DNA of 64,000 nt from Arcuatula senhousia (lineage: Eukaryota; Mollusca; Bivalvia; Mytilida; Mytilidae): assembly GCA_963971305.1 (NCBI GenBank), contig OZ020306.1:55650686-55714685 (forward strand), read 5' to 3'. The position numbers and the translations under genes were made by a program. The notes beneath the pieces were generated by a model, which searched no databases, had not been told where the DNA came from, and saw only the letters and a program-made list of their open reading frames with translations. Positions within the stretch are counted from its first letter, which is position 1. Every line of letters starts with the position of its first letter. Of this stretch, positions 1-10,960 are shown one piece after another.

Positions 1-910
1 CGCTATTTTTCAGGGGCCGTAACCCCTATAAGGGATCATCTGACAACTTCGACCCTATGGAAAATTTTGTAGAGCTAAATGAGCTGAACATCTAAGCAAG
101 CAACAGCTAATCTCTATCTGCAATAGTTTTCATTCTGTAGGACAAAAACATGAAAAAACGCTATTTTTCAGGGGCCGTAACCCCTATAAGGGGTTATCTG
201 ACAACTTCGACCCTATGGAGACTTTTGTAGAGCTAAATGAGCTAAACATTTAAGCAAGCAACAGCTAATCTCTATCTGCAATAGTTTTCATTCTGTAGGC
301 CAAAAACATGAAAAATGGCTATTTTTCACCTTTAAGGGGCCGTAACCCCTATAAGGGGTCATCTGACAACTTCAACCCTATGGAGAATTTTGTAGAGTTA
401 AATGAGCTGAACATTTAAGCAAGCAACAGCTAATCTCTATCTGCAATAGTTTTCATTCTGTAGGCCAAAAACATGAAAAAATGCTATTTTTCACCTTCAA
501 GGGGCTGTAACCCCTATAAGGGGTCATCTGACAACTTTGACCAAATGGAGACTTTTGTAGAGCTTTTGATGCTGAATCAGTAGCGTGGCCTCAGATTTCC
601 TCTATCTCTTATACTTTTTGATTTATAAGCCAAAAACAGTAGTCTGACCCCCCTAGTCTATTTTTAGTAACGGCGGCCATGTTTTTTAACGGATCAAAAA
701 TCAAAACACAAGTTTGGTGCAGGACACCCTAAGGATCATTCATACCAAGTTTCATTAAATTCTGTTTGGTAGTTTCAGAGGAGAAGATTTTTGAAAAATT
801 GTTAACAGACGACGACGACGACGACAGACGACGACAGACGACGACGACGACGACGGACGCCAAGTGATGGTAATAGCTCACATGGACCTTCGGTCCAGGT
901 GAGCTAAAAA
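1..910 (+). repeat. Family A element, copy A1 (5' end outside window)
   Basis: Tandem units of about 158-165 bp begin at GGGGCYGTAACCC near positions 13, 171, 336 and 501. A unique segment follows, then a (GAC)n microsatellite at about 811-855. A terminal hairpin at 875-905 (AGCTCACATGGAC, TTCG-type loop, GTCCAGGTGAGCT) is followed by AAAAA. The layout of tandem core, microsatellite and 3' hairpin matches bivalve pearl or Helentron-type non-autonomous elements. No coding capacity is seen. Confidence 0.8.
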
Positions 911-1543
911 ATGGTTTTATGACATAAAATACTTACAATATATACAATTAAGCTAATAAGATAAGAAAGCAACCTATTCTTTTAGGGGTCAAAAGGTCAA
1001 GGTCTCAAGTGAAAAACTTAAACATTTAAGAGTGAAATTGGTTTCCACTGCATAAGTTAATAGAATTTCACGGAATTTGAACAAATTAAAGCTTTGGATG
1101 CATGGAAGATTTTTTTTGTGTGACAAAGACCAAGCTCTGTTCAATTTAGGTTGTCCTGTGCACTATGTAGTATCATTATTTATATTTTAGAAAAATGTTG
1201 GTTGGTTATTCTGTTAAAAGTTCCGTAATTTTTGTTGTAGCTTTCCTATCAAATTTCTAAGAACGTTTTCAACTCAGTTTACTATTCCAAGCATTTGGGT
1301 TTAATATAATTCTGACATGAGTTAAGGTTTATGATCTATCAAACTACTCCATATGCATCCTAAAAGGGTCACAATTCCTTATTAGCTGCTCAATGGATTC
1401 CCATTAAAATTTTATATAATGCCAATGTACACATCGATATCGATGGATTTCCATTAAACTCTTACAAAATCTTTGAATTTTGATCTCGATGTACACATGT
1501 GCATATTGAGGTATTTCCAGTTGACAATTGGAATATACACCTC
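911..1543. other. Gene-free spacer between two family A copies
   Basis: No gene is recognised. Around 985-1100 there is a fragment of a mollusc-type repeat (GGTCAAAAGGTCAAGGTCTC, then GTGAAATTGGTTTCC) that also occurs at 11.5-12.4 kb. The rest is unique AT-rich sequence. Confidence 0.5.
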
Positions 1544-2721
1544 TTTTTAGCTCACCTGGACTGAAGGTCCAGGTGAGCTATTGCCATCACTTGGCGTCCG
1601 TCGTCGTCGTTAACTTTTCTTTGAAAATCTTCTCCTCCGTAACGACTGAAGGGATTGCTTTGAAACTTTGCACACTTCATCTATGGGATGTCCTCTACCA
1701 AGATTGCACAAATGGTGACCGCTGTCCAAACAACATGGCCGCCGTTACTAAAAATAGACTAGGGGGGTCAGACTACTGTTTTTGGCTTGTAAATCAAAAA
1801 GTATAAGAGATAGATGAAATCTGATGCCACGCTACTGCTTCAGCATCAAAAGCTCTACTAATGTCTCCATAGAGTCGAAGTTGTCAGGTGACCCCTTACA
1901 GGGGTTACGGCCCCTTAAAGATGAAAAATAGCATTTTTTCATGTTTTTGGCCTATAGAATGAAAACTATTACAGATAGAGAAAAGTTGTTGGTTGCTTAA
2001 ATGTTCAGCTCATTTTAAAAAGCTCTACAAAAGTTTTCATAGGGTCGAAGGTGTCAGATGAACCCTTATAGTGGTTACAGCCCATAAAATAACGTTTTTT
2101 CATATTTTTGGCCTATGGAATGAAAACCATAGCAGATAGAGAGAAGCTGTTGCTTGCTTGAATGTTCAGCTCATTTAGCTCTACAAAAGTCTCCATAGGA
2201 TCGAGGTTGTCAGATGACCCCTTATAAGGGTTACGGCCTCTAAAATAACGTTTTTTCATGTTTTTGGCTTAGTGAATGAAAACTATAGCAGATAGAGAGA
2301 AGCTGTTGCTTGCTTAAATGTTCAGCTCATAAAGCTCTTCAAAAGTCCCCATAGGATCGAGGTTGTCAGATGACCCCTTATAGGGGTAACGGCCCCTAAA
2401 ATAACATTTTTTCATGTTTTTGGCTTAGTGAATGAAAACTATAGCAGATAGAGAAAAGCTGTTGCTTGCTTAAATGTTCAGTTCATTTAGCTCTACAAAG
2501 TTTTCATTGGGTCAAAGTTGTCAGATGACCCCTTATAGGGGTTACGGGCCCTAAAATAACGTTTTTACATGTTTTTGGCCTATAGAATGAAACTATAGTA
2601 GATAGAGAAAAGCTGTTGCTTGCTTAAATGTTCAGGCTCATTTAGCTCTAGAAAAGTGTTTACATGTTTAGGGTTGACTCAAGACCAGGTGAGCGATTCA
2701 GGCTCCTAGGAGCCTCTTGTT
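1544..2721 (-). repeat. Family A element, copy A2, complete, inverted
   Basis: Read on the minus strand, the 5' end carries the stem-loop GGCTCCTAGGAGCC (2701-2714), then TGAATCGCTCACCTGG. Tandem units of about 155 bp follow, then a short GAC microsatellite. The 3' hairpin is at 1549-1579, followed by AAAAA. The open frame at 1528-1806 on the plus strand lies inside this repeat and is not a gene. Confidence 0.8.
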
Positions 2722-2785
2722 GTATGAACATTAAAACTAATATTAATTTTGAACAGTATTATGACCTTAAAGGCGGTTTAATACT

Positions 2786-3159
2786 ATGCACATTGAACAC
2801 AATCCTTCAAGCATACTTTGCACACTATTACTGGATACAAGTGCAGCACTAACACGGCACTCCATGGCCAGTACTAGTAACTGCCAATACCCCTGCGGGA
2901 CTTGTAGTAAAGCGTGTAGATTAAACAAAAAATCTGTAGCCTGTGATAGTGGGATCAATGGTACCACATAGCCTGCATGTGCATAACAGACAGCACAAAC
3001 AACAATCTGTCCAACTCCTCCATCACCTGGATTTGTCGCAATTGTAATTTACCAAGTCACTCCACAGTTTTGTACGAATCTACCTTCTCAGTTTCAAAAT
3101 CTTTCTCGCAGCTATCTACAAACATTGAAAGCATATTCATGAACTCATCTCTACACTAG
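2786..3159 (+). pseudogene. LINE ORF1 remnant with PHD-like zinc motif
   Basis: Two adjoining frames encode cysteine-rich text: CQYPCGTCSKACRLNKKSV followed by ACDSG, then after a frameshift a TWICRNCNLPSHSTVLY segment. This matches the CxxC...CD.C..W.H..C...W.C..C pattern found in ORF1 of many mollusc and cnidarian LINEs. It is broken by a frameshift near 2971 and has lost part of the WFH core. It is not a host PHD gene, because the endonuclease and RT remnants follow in order. Confidence 0.6.
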
Positions 3160-3359
3160 TCGGTGAACCTACAGCTATATCATTAGACGAGGAATTCAAA
3201 AACAGAATACTAATAAAAAAATACGAATCCTGGTAGCCGTTAATTCCAGAGTATCAAAAACAAGACGGCTGGTCTGGACGTAGCAATAGAGTCATCAAAA
3301 CCAAACATAATAACAGGTAAAGAAACATAGCAAAGTCAAGACACGAAGTCATCAGAATT

Positions 3360-4230
3360 ATTTAGCCAAGACTTTGAGGTTTACAGAAGAGATAGGAAAA
3401 ATGACCCACATGGTGGAGTACTAATAGCCACTCAAAGTAACTTCATCAATGCGTGGACGCGCAGACACTTCCAACATATAAACAAAACAGCAGAATTCAT
3501 CAGCATAAAAGTTTAATTTAACCATGGTAAATCACCAATTATTTCATCAGCATACATGCCACTTAACAGACAAGATGAGGAATATAACCAAGCATTAGTA
3601 GATGATAGAATAAAGGCAACAACAAAATAACGAACTGGGATGATCAATCTCATATACCCAAGAACAAAAGACAAAACAATATTTTAACTAACATCAAGAC
3701 AAAACAAGGAAAAGACATAACAGAGAAATTGAAGATCGCAATGGTCCTGACTTCGTACAGATATTTCAAAAGAAATGGTGAGTTGAACCAGGTTTTATGG
3801 CACGAAACCTTCCTCTTCCATTACAATCTAAGGGTCTAGTATGACAAAACACAGCAGCCTAGTTGTGAGATACAATAGAGAAAAATCCGAAAATTAGAAT
3901 CGAATAAGTTTGGAAGTATAAACTCCATATGCTGATGAGGTGGGTGTGTTACTTTCAAGATAAGGACATTTAATTATTTGAAAATTAAAATCGTCTCTTT
4001 TGTCTGTGTAAAACTGAAGAACTCGTCTTCATCTCGCATCATGGGAGATGATTACAACCTACCTGGCAATGACTGGGAGACATCAAGCATTTATAGTAAG
4101 AAAACCACGTATCAGCTGGAGCTGATGAAATGTACCTTAACGCACAACATGACCTTGTATTGGAACAGGTAGTAAACTTTCCAAACAAGAGGAAACAACA
4201 TATTATACCTCACATTTACATCACACTTAC
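3360..4230 (+). pseudogene. LINE endonuclease remnant
   Basis: The frame near 3385-3515 reads RRDRKNDPHGGVLIATQSNF, the typical strand of an AP-like LINE endonuclease. Near 4035-4085 the text GDDYNLPGNDWET matches the G(G)DFNLP motif. Near 4150-4200 a shifted frame gives VVNFPTRGNNILYLT-like sequence. Several stops and shifts show it is dead. Confidence 0.65.
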
Positions 4231-4774
4231 GCCACCATAGAATAATACAAAAAGATTATCAAGTCTTGGAAAAGGAGATCAAACACAGTTTTGGTAGATT
4301 TCACAATCACAGTTCACAATCAGAAGCCAACACAGAGAAAAGGTTCTGCTCTAGATCAAATGTGATCAAAGTAAAATGTATAGAACAACATGGACATGAC
4401 TAACAACAGCGTCTACAAAGAGTATAAAATATCAGATGATATATGGCTTGACTTTAAACATCAGATAATAAACTTTGTTGATGAACTAGTACCGTTAAAG
4501 ATGAGCAAAAAATGAAACACACAGCCATGGATGACAACAGAGGTTAAACGACTATTAAGACGCTGGCAGAAAGATAACAAGAAGACCAGAAAGACTAACA
4601 AACCAAATTACTGGGATAGATAGAGAAATATTATAACTATTCCAGAGAGAAGCAAGAAGAATCCACGATAGACTTATAGATAAAACCATCTGCGGAGATA
4701 CAGCAACCAACGGAAAAAGATGCTGGTTATACATAAAGAGTAAACCACAAGATACACGGAAAAAGATCAGTGCT

Positions 4775-5132
4775 GGTTATAAATATATCTTTATTTGCAA
4801 AATACACCCATATGAGTCAAGGCAAAAACAAAAACATGTAAAATACAAAACATATACAGAAAACAACAGAGTATACGGAACATTAACATATGGAGAACAT
4901 TTTGACCAATGTGGACCCTATTTTCGTAGTACCAGTGACTGCTTTATAAAGTCGCATACAATTGGGATCAGTTCTATATCGGGGTTCAAAATTCGTTGCA
5001 TATGTATAATTTTATTATTTAAGTCGATGTTTTTATTTAGATTTAATTTATTAAACATAGTTTGTCTTAATTGTTTGTTGATGTTACAATACAGAAGAAA
5101 ATGATATTCATCTTCAACAACTTCACATACAG
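4775..5132 (-). mobile_element. 5'-truncated LINE fragment inserted in the older LINE
   Basis: The minus strand encodes a C-terminal LINE zinc-knuckle region (CEVVEDEYHFLLYC, then KQLRQTMFNKL) ending RK at 4918. A 3' UTR follows with an AATAAA-type end near 4790. A 31-bp sequence starting TTATACATAAAGAG lies on both sides (4726-4756 and about 5133-5163), consistent with a target duplication. The beginning of the 91-codon frame at 4918-5193 comes from flanking DNA. Confidence 0.65.
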
Positions 5133-5399
5133 AGTTATACATAAAGAGTAAACCACAAGATACACAAGGAGTGTCCCCATTGCGATAAGACAATGGTCTC
5201 CTTCACAGTGACTCAGAAACAAAAACTGAAATACTCAACCAGCAATTTAATTCAGTATACTAGTACCAGGTAAGAAACCAACACAGTGCCAGACAAGGGA
5301 CAAAGTCCTTATCCACCCATGCCGCCTATAATATCAGCCAGGTAGGAGTTCTTAAGCTTCTCCAGAACATAACAACTCATAAAGCATAATTAAGTCTCA

Positions 5400-6170
5400 T
5401 ACGGAATTCAGGCCAGGCTACTTCATGACAACGCAAACCTGATAGCCCCGATCCTAACGAAGGTATTGTAGATCTCCATAGGTACAGGTTCCGTTCCAGA
5501 CGACTATCGTTCAGCATCCATCGAATCAATCTTCAAGAAAAGCAATAAGCACCAAGCATTCAACTATTGGCCAGTTCCCTTGAAAGCTACTTGAGCGCAT
5601 AAACCATAGCCAAGTGATGGCCCACTTCGACAAGAATCAACCCCTCAATAACAGTCAACATTGATTCAGATAGAAAAAAAGTCCTGTGAGACTCGGCTAA
5701 CAGTTACCATAGACAGTATTGGAAGGTCTTTAGATGAAAGGGGGGGTCAAATTGATGTAGTTCTCCTCGACTTCTCTAAAACCTTTGACAAAGTACCACA
5801 TTAACGTCTCCTTTACAAACTACAGTACTATGGTGTGAGAGATAATACACTAAAGTGAAGAACAGATTTCCTTCATAGGAGGCAGTGTGTATTATTTGAC
5901 AGACAAGTATCCACCACTTGCGATGTTTTTTTTCTGGTGTGCCACAAGGAACATTCCTATGCCCGTCGTTATTCCTTTAATTCATCAATGACCTATCAGA
6001 ATTCACCAATTCCTAGAATCTATGCTGATGACTGCCTATTAATCAAAATAGTGTACAACAGAGAGGAGGATACTGAGAGATTCCAAAATGACTTGGACGC
6101 AGTGGAAAAATGGACAAAAGATTGGCAGATGTCATTCCACACTGAAAAAAAAGACGTAATACAGATTTAA
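5400..6170 (+). pseudogene. LINE reverse transcriptase remnant
   Basis: Frames show, in order, TGSVPDDYRSASIESIFKK (RT entry), VVLLDFSKTFDKVPH (catalytic motif A, Asp kept), a GVPQGT-like block near 5935-5950 broken by frameshift, and YADDCLLIK (motif C, YADD kept) near 6025. DWQMSFHTEKKDVIQI follows. Stops and frame changes between the blocks make it non-functional. Confidence 0.8.
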
Positions 6171-6179
6171 CCAAGGAAA

Positions 6180-6700
6180 GCCACATCAGCGAAAATAACA
6201 AAATATTTATCCATCAACTGGAGATTGTAGACTCCAGCAAATACTTAGTTGTGGCATTAGACAAGAACCTGAAGTGGGATGTCCACATTAACAACACAAT
6301 TAAAAGAGAAGATAGGGAACCTAGATTCCTACAGCGCGACCTAAGAGGATGTCGACTAACACTTATGAACATATGAATGATTGAACGACCCTCATCTGTA
6401 TATGCTGCAGCCATCTGGGACCCCAACAACACTGGGCAAATACAGAAAACTTAATAGGTATCGAAAAGGTAAAAGAGAAGAGCAACTAGATTCACCACCA
6501 AAACTATCTGGATAGAGAGAGCCAAGACCTGTCACAAGAATGGTTAACAACCTAGGATGGAAAACACTATAAACGAGGAGAGTAAAGATCCGCCTCCTCT
6601 GGTTTTACCAGTAGACTTTCCATCTGATACCTACCTAAGCTCAGCTGATAGTAGTACGAGTGGACAGATCTTTTGAGTACCCCACATGAAGAAAGACCCA
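6180..6700 (+). pseudogene. LINE C-terminal (thumb/linker) remnant
   Basis: Translated fragments include HQLEIVDSSKYLVVALDKNLKW followed by DVHINN, then RDLRGCRLTLMN, and VYAAAIWDPNN. These are the usual block after the YADD motif in CR1/L2/Jockey-like elements. Frameshifts and a TGA are present. Confidence 0.6.
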
Positions 6701-6894
6701 TACAGATTATTCTTCCCCAAAACCATACAGGAACAAACTTCCCAAGACATTATCTGTCACCAAATAAAGGAGTTCAAAGAAGAACTCAACCTATTGCCTC
6801 TAGCTCAGTTTCGGCCAAAGTAGAAGGCGACATTATGTTTTTAACTGTATCACACCTGTGTGGCTTTTATTTTGACCGGCACGCTGAAATATAA

Positions 6895-7320
6895 CGCTCA
6901 AGTATTGAGCTACCTCAACACATGATCATACGGCTTGGAAGAATAAGACTACCTATTTTAGGGGATATAGGTGTATCGTCATTGGTGCATCGGTTCGTTA
7001 CTCCTTATAAAGGTTTGGAAAACTCGATGGTCTCAACAAATCAGAACTATTTTCTTATTCGATTTTTTGGTCATAATATATGTCAATGACATGTACATGT
7101 TAGTGCTGCTTAGATATAAAAATATCTCAAACAAATACAATTTGGTAACATTTGACTAATATTAAACTGATAATTTATTTTATTTATATCTGATATTCTG
7201 TGCAAATAAGATCCAGATCTAGACCAACCACATAGGTCTGAAAACTCACAAGCAAAGTCCTGTATATTAAAGATATATTATCTAATATTCAGGTATATGG
7301 TACAAGTAAGGTCACTTTAA
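6895..7320. other. Upstream region of the C1q gene
   Basis: Unique AT-rich sequence; nothing coding is recognised. It ends in the GATA/TATA promoter block. Confidence 0.4.
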
Positions 7321-7323
7321 CGT

Positions 7324-7345
7324 GATAAGATAAAACCTATATAAG
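7324..7345 (+). promoter_or_regulatory. Core promoter of the C1q gene: paired GATA motifs and TATA box
   Basis: Two overlapping GATA motifs (GATAAG at 7324, GATAAA at 7329) sit directly before TATATAAG (7338-7345), 76 bp upstream of the ATG. A start site near 7365-7375 would leave a short 5' UTR. Use of GATA factors in blood cells is general knowledge; any role here is inference. Confidence 0.55.
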
Positions 7346-7420
7346 AGTAAACAGATATCCCCACTATTTTATCACAGAGACTAAAAAAAGTTTGTATTTT
7401 TATGGACTTTTCCGTCTGAA

Positions 7421-8159
7421 ATGCGGTTGAAAATTTCGATTTCGCTTCTGACATGCATGTGTTTTGTGGGTATTCGGGGGTTTCTATTGGACGACAGGAC
7501 GACTCCAGCATCGTCTTTACATTCGGGACTTTCGGACACAAACTACAATCTTATAATGGCGGTTGTAGCAAAGGAACGAGACGCCCGAATAAGGCTTGAA
7601 AAACGTGTCGAATTCTTAGAGCAGGAACTCCAAGCTACTGAAAAGGGAGTAACCGACCTGTATCATTTAAACCAAGCGTACAATCAGACAATTAGTGATC
7701 AGAATAACAAAATAAATGGTTTGGTGGTCGAAAACGGTGTGCTTAAACGGAATAATGATGTTCTAAAGTCGGAAGTCGATGAACTTAAGCATAATAATAC
7801 GGAAATTCAAAATGAGCTTTTTTCCGTGGGACAACAAGTTGTTGGCTTGCAGCAACTTAAAGGTGTATCGGATCTCAAAGCAATTCTTGATCTTCAGAAT
7901 AAGACAAATCGTTTAGATGGTGAACTAAAGGTTACAAACACTAAAATGAATTCGATGTTGGTTGATATTGAAGCTCGCAAGCAGGATTTTATGGCTTTAT
8001 ATAGCCAAGCGAGTGCGACCGAAAAAAATCTTGAACGAGCCGAAACGAATTTAAATAAGACAATTACGTTGACTATTCAACATCAGAACCAAACAATAAC
8101 GGATATAACAGATGAACTTTTTCGATTGGGCAAACAACAGAACGCAACAACAGGAAGAG
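7421..8159 (+). CDS. C1q-domain protein, exon 1: signal peptide and coiled coil
   Basis: Encodes residues 1-246 plus the first base of codon 247. The start MRLKISISLLTCMCFVGIRG is a clear secretory signal. Heptads rich in Leu, Glu, Lys, Asn and Gln follow, with no collagen repeats, so this is the coiled-coil type of invertebrate C1q protein. The exon ends GGAAGAG|GT, the same sequence as the end of exon 2. Confidence 0.85.
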
Positions 8160-8329
8160 GTTACTTTTAATTAGATTAATTAGATTAACTAAGCAGTGAC
8201 CACCGCTTGATGATTATTGTACTGAAATGGTTACCTTATTTTCCCTTTATGTTTTCAAAACCGTGTTTTGTGTTACTACCGAACCCTATAAGATCGGAAT
8301 GGAAGAGGGAGGTTTGGCGCTCCATAAAA

Positions 8330-8480
8330 CCTGGTTTAACCCACCATTTCATTTTTAATGCCTGTACCAAGTCAGGACCATTGCGATCTATATTTTTCTG
8401 GTATTTCTTCCATGTTTTCTCTTGGACATTGAGATCGATCCTCCAAGGTCGGTAATTTTGTTATTACCTTTATTTGCGTC
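8330..8480 (+). repeat. Dispersed repeat shared with 11245-11385 and 3700-3820
   Basis: The words AATGCCTGTACCAAGTCAGGACCATTG and GAGATCGATC...CGGTAATTTTGTTATTACCTTTATT recur in worn form at 11245-11385 (+), and the first recurs in inverted form at about 3730-3820. No coding is evident. Class unknown. Confidence 0.55.
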
Positions 8481-9300
8481 GTTTGTCGTCTGTTCTTCGT
8501 TTTTTTAAAGAAAATTCTTCTCTGAAACTACTTAACAAAATTACATGAAACATGGTATGAATGATTTTTTTTTGGGGGGGGGTCCTTTCAAAAGCTGTGT
8601 TTTGATTCGTCAAAACACATGGCTACCGTTTGTAAATCAAAAGTATAAGAGGAAGAAAGAATTTCATGCAACCCACCTAGCTTCTTCAGACTCAAAAGGT
8701 CTACTAAAATACCCACATGCAGGGTCGAAGTTGTCAGATGACTCCTTTTAAGGGTCATGACCCTTTAAATGGCATATAAAAAGTATTGCAGATAGAGAAA
8801 AGTGGTTGCGTCCTTAAATACTATAGCTGATTGATCTCTACAAAAGTAATTAGCAAAGTTGTCAGATGATCCGTCCCCTTATATGGTCACGGCCCTTTAA
8901 ATATTAAAAATAGTGGGTTTTTTTCATGTATTTGGCCCATAGAATGAAAACTATTGCAGATAGAGAAAAGCTGATCTTGCTTTTATCTTCAGCTTATTGA
9001 GCTCCACACAAAGTCACCATTGAGATGAAGTTTACAGATGACTCCTAATAGAGGTTATGGTCCTTAAATGTCAAATTGTTTTTTTCATGCTTTTTTGCCT
9101 ACAGAATGAAAACTATTGCAGATAGAGAGTATCTATTGCATGCTTAAATGTTCAGCTCAATGAGTTCTTCATAAGAAGTCATTGGAATGAAGATGCTAGA
9201 TGACCCCTGCTAGACATGATAGGGGTTATTGCCCTTTTAATGTCAAAAATAGAAAGAGAGAAGCTATTCCTTGCTTTAAAGTTTAACTCGTTTAATTCTA
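8460..9300 (-). repeat. Family A remnant, copy A3, strongly diverged
   Basis: About five worn units contain the inverted core words AAGTTGTCAGATGA, GGGTCATGACCC, ATTGCAGATAGAGAAA and CTTAAAT.TTCAGCT. The GTCGTC microsatellite end lies near 8475-8500. Neither terminal hairpin is preserved. Confidence 0.65.
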
Positions 9301-9322
9301 ACTATAATATTTCATACAACAG

Positions 9323-9451
9323 ATACGTCGACTATCCAACATCAGAACAAGACGATGACAGATATAATAGATGAACTCAAACAACTGAGTCAACAACAGA
9401 ATATTACAGAAAAACGACAAAATTACGAGCTCCAGAACATGTCTGGAAGAG
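9323..9451 (+). CDS. C1q-domain protein, exon 2: coiled-coil extension
   Basis: A 129-nt exon, phase 1 to phase 1, lies between ACAACAG and GTTTGT. It encodes residues 247-289, including STIQHQNKTMTDIIDELKQL and ending MSGRG. It closely resembles the last 100 bp of exon 1 (TIQHQNQTITDITDELFRL, ending TGRG), so it looks like a duplicated exon tail. Because its length is a multiple of three it could be skipped without a frameshift. Confidence 0.75.
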
Positions 9452-10051
9452 GTTTGTATGTAAAATCCATCATCAAAAGTCATTTGTTGGCTTATGATTG
9501 GTTTTGAATTATTCGCATAATATTTTAATGTAGGACCATTTGTACATTTTGAAACTGCCGTTCCTATATGTAGTATTTTATGAAAGGATATGGAGTAAAT
9601 GAACACGATACCATAACATGCACATACGTTGAATCCAACTGCAATAATTTTAATGAGCTGCTGGCCATTTCGGAAATTTATTCCTCATTAGCAGCAATAG
9701 AACCCACCATAGGAAATCCACAATTTAAAAAATTGGTTTCAATGCATAAAACCAAACGAAATCCGAATAATCAGTAGTATCAAGTAGAACTAAGGACAAA
9801 TCTACGATTGAGGGAGTAAAACTTAAGTGTCTATTTATATAAAAGCTCTATCTTATATTAATATTCACAATGAACCTCATGCACGGTTATAATGCGATCT
9901 ATCAATAATAATGTGGATTTGACAATGAATAAGAAGAACTATTTCTGTATTTATTTTTTGGATACTTAAATTCTCTGTATAAATAAATCTAAGTAGCATC
10001 AAGATTTATGTTCAGCAACTAAAACGGATATTTTTTTTTTGCTTCTTTCAG
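9452..10051 (+). other. C1q gene intron 2
   Basis: 600 bp from GTTTGT to a T-run and TTTCAG. The 65-codon frame at 9580-9777 has no recognisable family and is probably chance. Confidence 0.65.
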
Positions 10052-10449
10052 CTATTCTTACAGCATGTGCATCCCGTAAAACGTATTCCGGCACTGACAG
10101 AATTCTGTTTCCTTATGTTCATACAAAATCCGGTATAAGTAATGATGTCATCGCCGACTTTGGAAAGACTGGCACATTTAAAGTGGAAAAACCAGGACTG
10201 TATTTGATATCAGTGTATATTATGACAGGCACACACGATGGATATTTAGAATTTTATTTATATAAAAATAGGTCCTCTATTGGTACCGGCTTTATGGACG
10301 TTACTAATCATTATCAAACCTCCACAGTAGTAGTCACAGAACACCTCAGCACTAATGACACTCTGTATGTAACAACGAGTGGAAATCCTCTAGTGTCTGG
10401 CGGTCACGATTCGTGTATTACCCTTCTTCAATTGACTGAGGACATGTAA
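10052..10449 (+). CDS. C1q-domain protein, exon 3: C1q domain
   Basis: Encodes residues 290-421 and the stop. The exon holds the whole C1q jelly roll: an opening AILTACASRKTYSG strand, TGTFKVEKPGLYLISVYIM (family pattern G.F..P..G.Y.F...), LEFYLYKNRSSIGTG, LSTNDTLYVTTS, and a final HDSCITLLQL strand. One-exon C1q domains are usual for bivalve members. No transmembrane segment follows. Confidence 0.88.
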
Positions 10450-10523
10450 CTGGTATATGGATTTAAATGGAATGGAAAGTAACAAAGACATTATTATCAT
10501 AAAAAATATGTTATCTTTTTTTT

Positions 10524-10529
10524 ATTAAA
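10524..10529 (+). terminator. Candidate polyadenylation signal of the C1q gene
   Basis: ATTAAA, the commonest variant of AATAAA, lies 75 bp after the stop codon in an AT-rich 3' UTR. No canonical AATAAA is nearer. Confidence 0.4.
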
Positions 10530-10849
10530 ATTATAATTAGTCGTTTATTAATGCTATTGTACATTTCTAGATGATGCAGATAACTAATTTCAAACGGCAT
10601 AAAAGGTGTGCTTTATGACGTATGACAACCAAGTTCAAACGGCTTTAAAAATGTGCTTTATGAGTATGAAAGGAACACAAAAAATACCTAAAACTACAAG
10701 AATAAAAATAAATATTGCAAAAAAAAAAAAAAACTGACGAGAACAAAAATACATTATCGAATATTTCTTTTCTCTGAAAAATATTGCGAAGGTAGAAACA
10801 AAAAACAATACATTAGCAGTCTGCAAAAGAGAAAAAAAAAACTAAAAGA

Positions 10850-10960
10850 AAATAATGAGATGTGGAATAAGTGTACGCGACACAGCCAACAATCCAGCGG
10901 CAATTCAGTAAAAAAACCACAATGGACAGCCGCCAGCAGCCTTCAACGAGGCCATTTTTC
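10850..10960 (-). repeat. Dispersed repeat family V
   Basis: Carries the words GAGATGTGGAATAAGTGTACGCGACACA and CACAATGGACAGCCGCCAGCAGCC. The same unit occurs at 29155-29230 (-), 42485-42625 (+), 49560-49639 joined to 51168-51230 (+), 59865-60000 (+) and 61490-61625 (+). It has no tRNA head or coding frame that I can see. Confidence 0.65.

Larger units (their letters stand above)
2786..6890 (+). mobile_element. Decayed non-LTR retrotransposon (CR1/L2/Jockey-like LINE)
   Basis: Fragments in LINE order are recognisable in all three plus-strand frames: a PHD-finger-like ORF1, an AP-type endonuclease, reverse transcriptase, and a C-terminal thumb/linker. Stops and frameshifts interrupt all of them. 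The copy starts just after the end of repeat A2 and is split by a minus-strand LINE fragment at about 4775-5132. Clade assignment rests on remembered motif similarity only. Confidence 0.8.
8160..9322 (+). other. C1q gene intron 1
   Basis: Bounded by GTTACT and ACAACAG. It holds a dispersed repeat at about 8330-8480 and a worn inverted family A tandem array at about 8460-9300. The frames at 8207-8455 and 8545-8751 fall in these repeats. Confidence 0.7.
7421..10449 (+). other. C1q domain-containing secreted protein gene (3 exons)
   Basis: Exons at 7421-8159, 9323-9451 and 10052-10449 join with phase 1 at both junctions and give 421 residues. Residues 1-20 are a hydrophobic signal peptide ending near GIRG. 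Residues about 45-285 are heptad-rich coiled coil with several N-glycosylation sequons (NQT, NKT, NNT, NAT). Residues 290-420 form a C1q/TNF-like jelly roll of normal length. C1q-domain proteins in bivalves are usually secreted trimers that bind microbial surfaces; that role is inferred from the family. The start is supported by an in-frame TAA at 7382 and by the signal peptide. The exon 1 donor (GTTACT) is weak; without that splice the frame would stop at 8170 after four more codons. Confidence 0.85.

Noticed and set aside
1528..1806. 92-codon plus frame
   Set aside because: Lies inside the inverted family A repeat A2; translates hairpin, microsatellite and core sequence.
4918..5193. 91-codon minus frame as a zinc-finger gene
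   Set aside because: The CxxC part derives from flanking DNA; the rest is the C-terminal knuckle of a truncated LINE.
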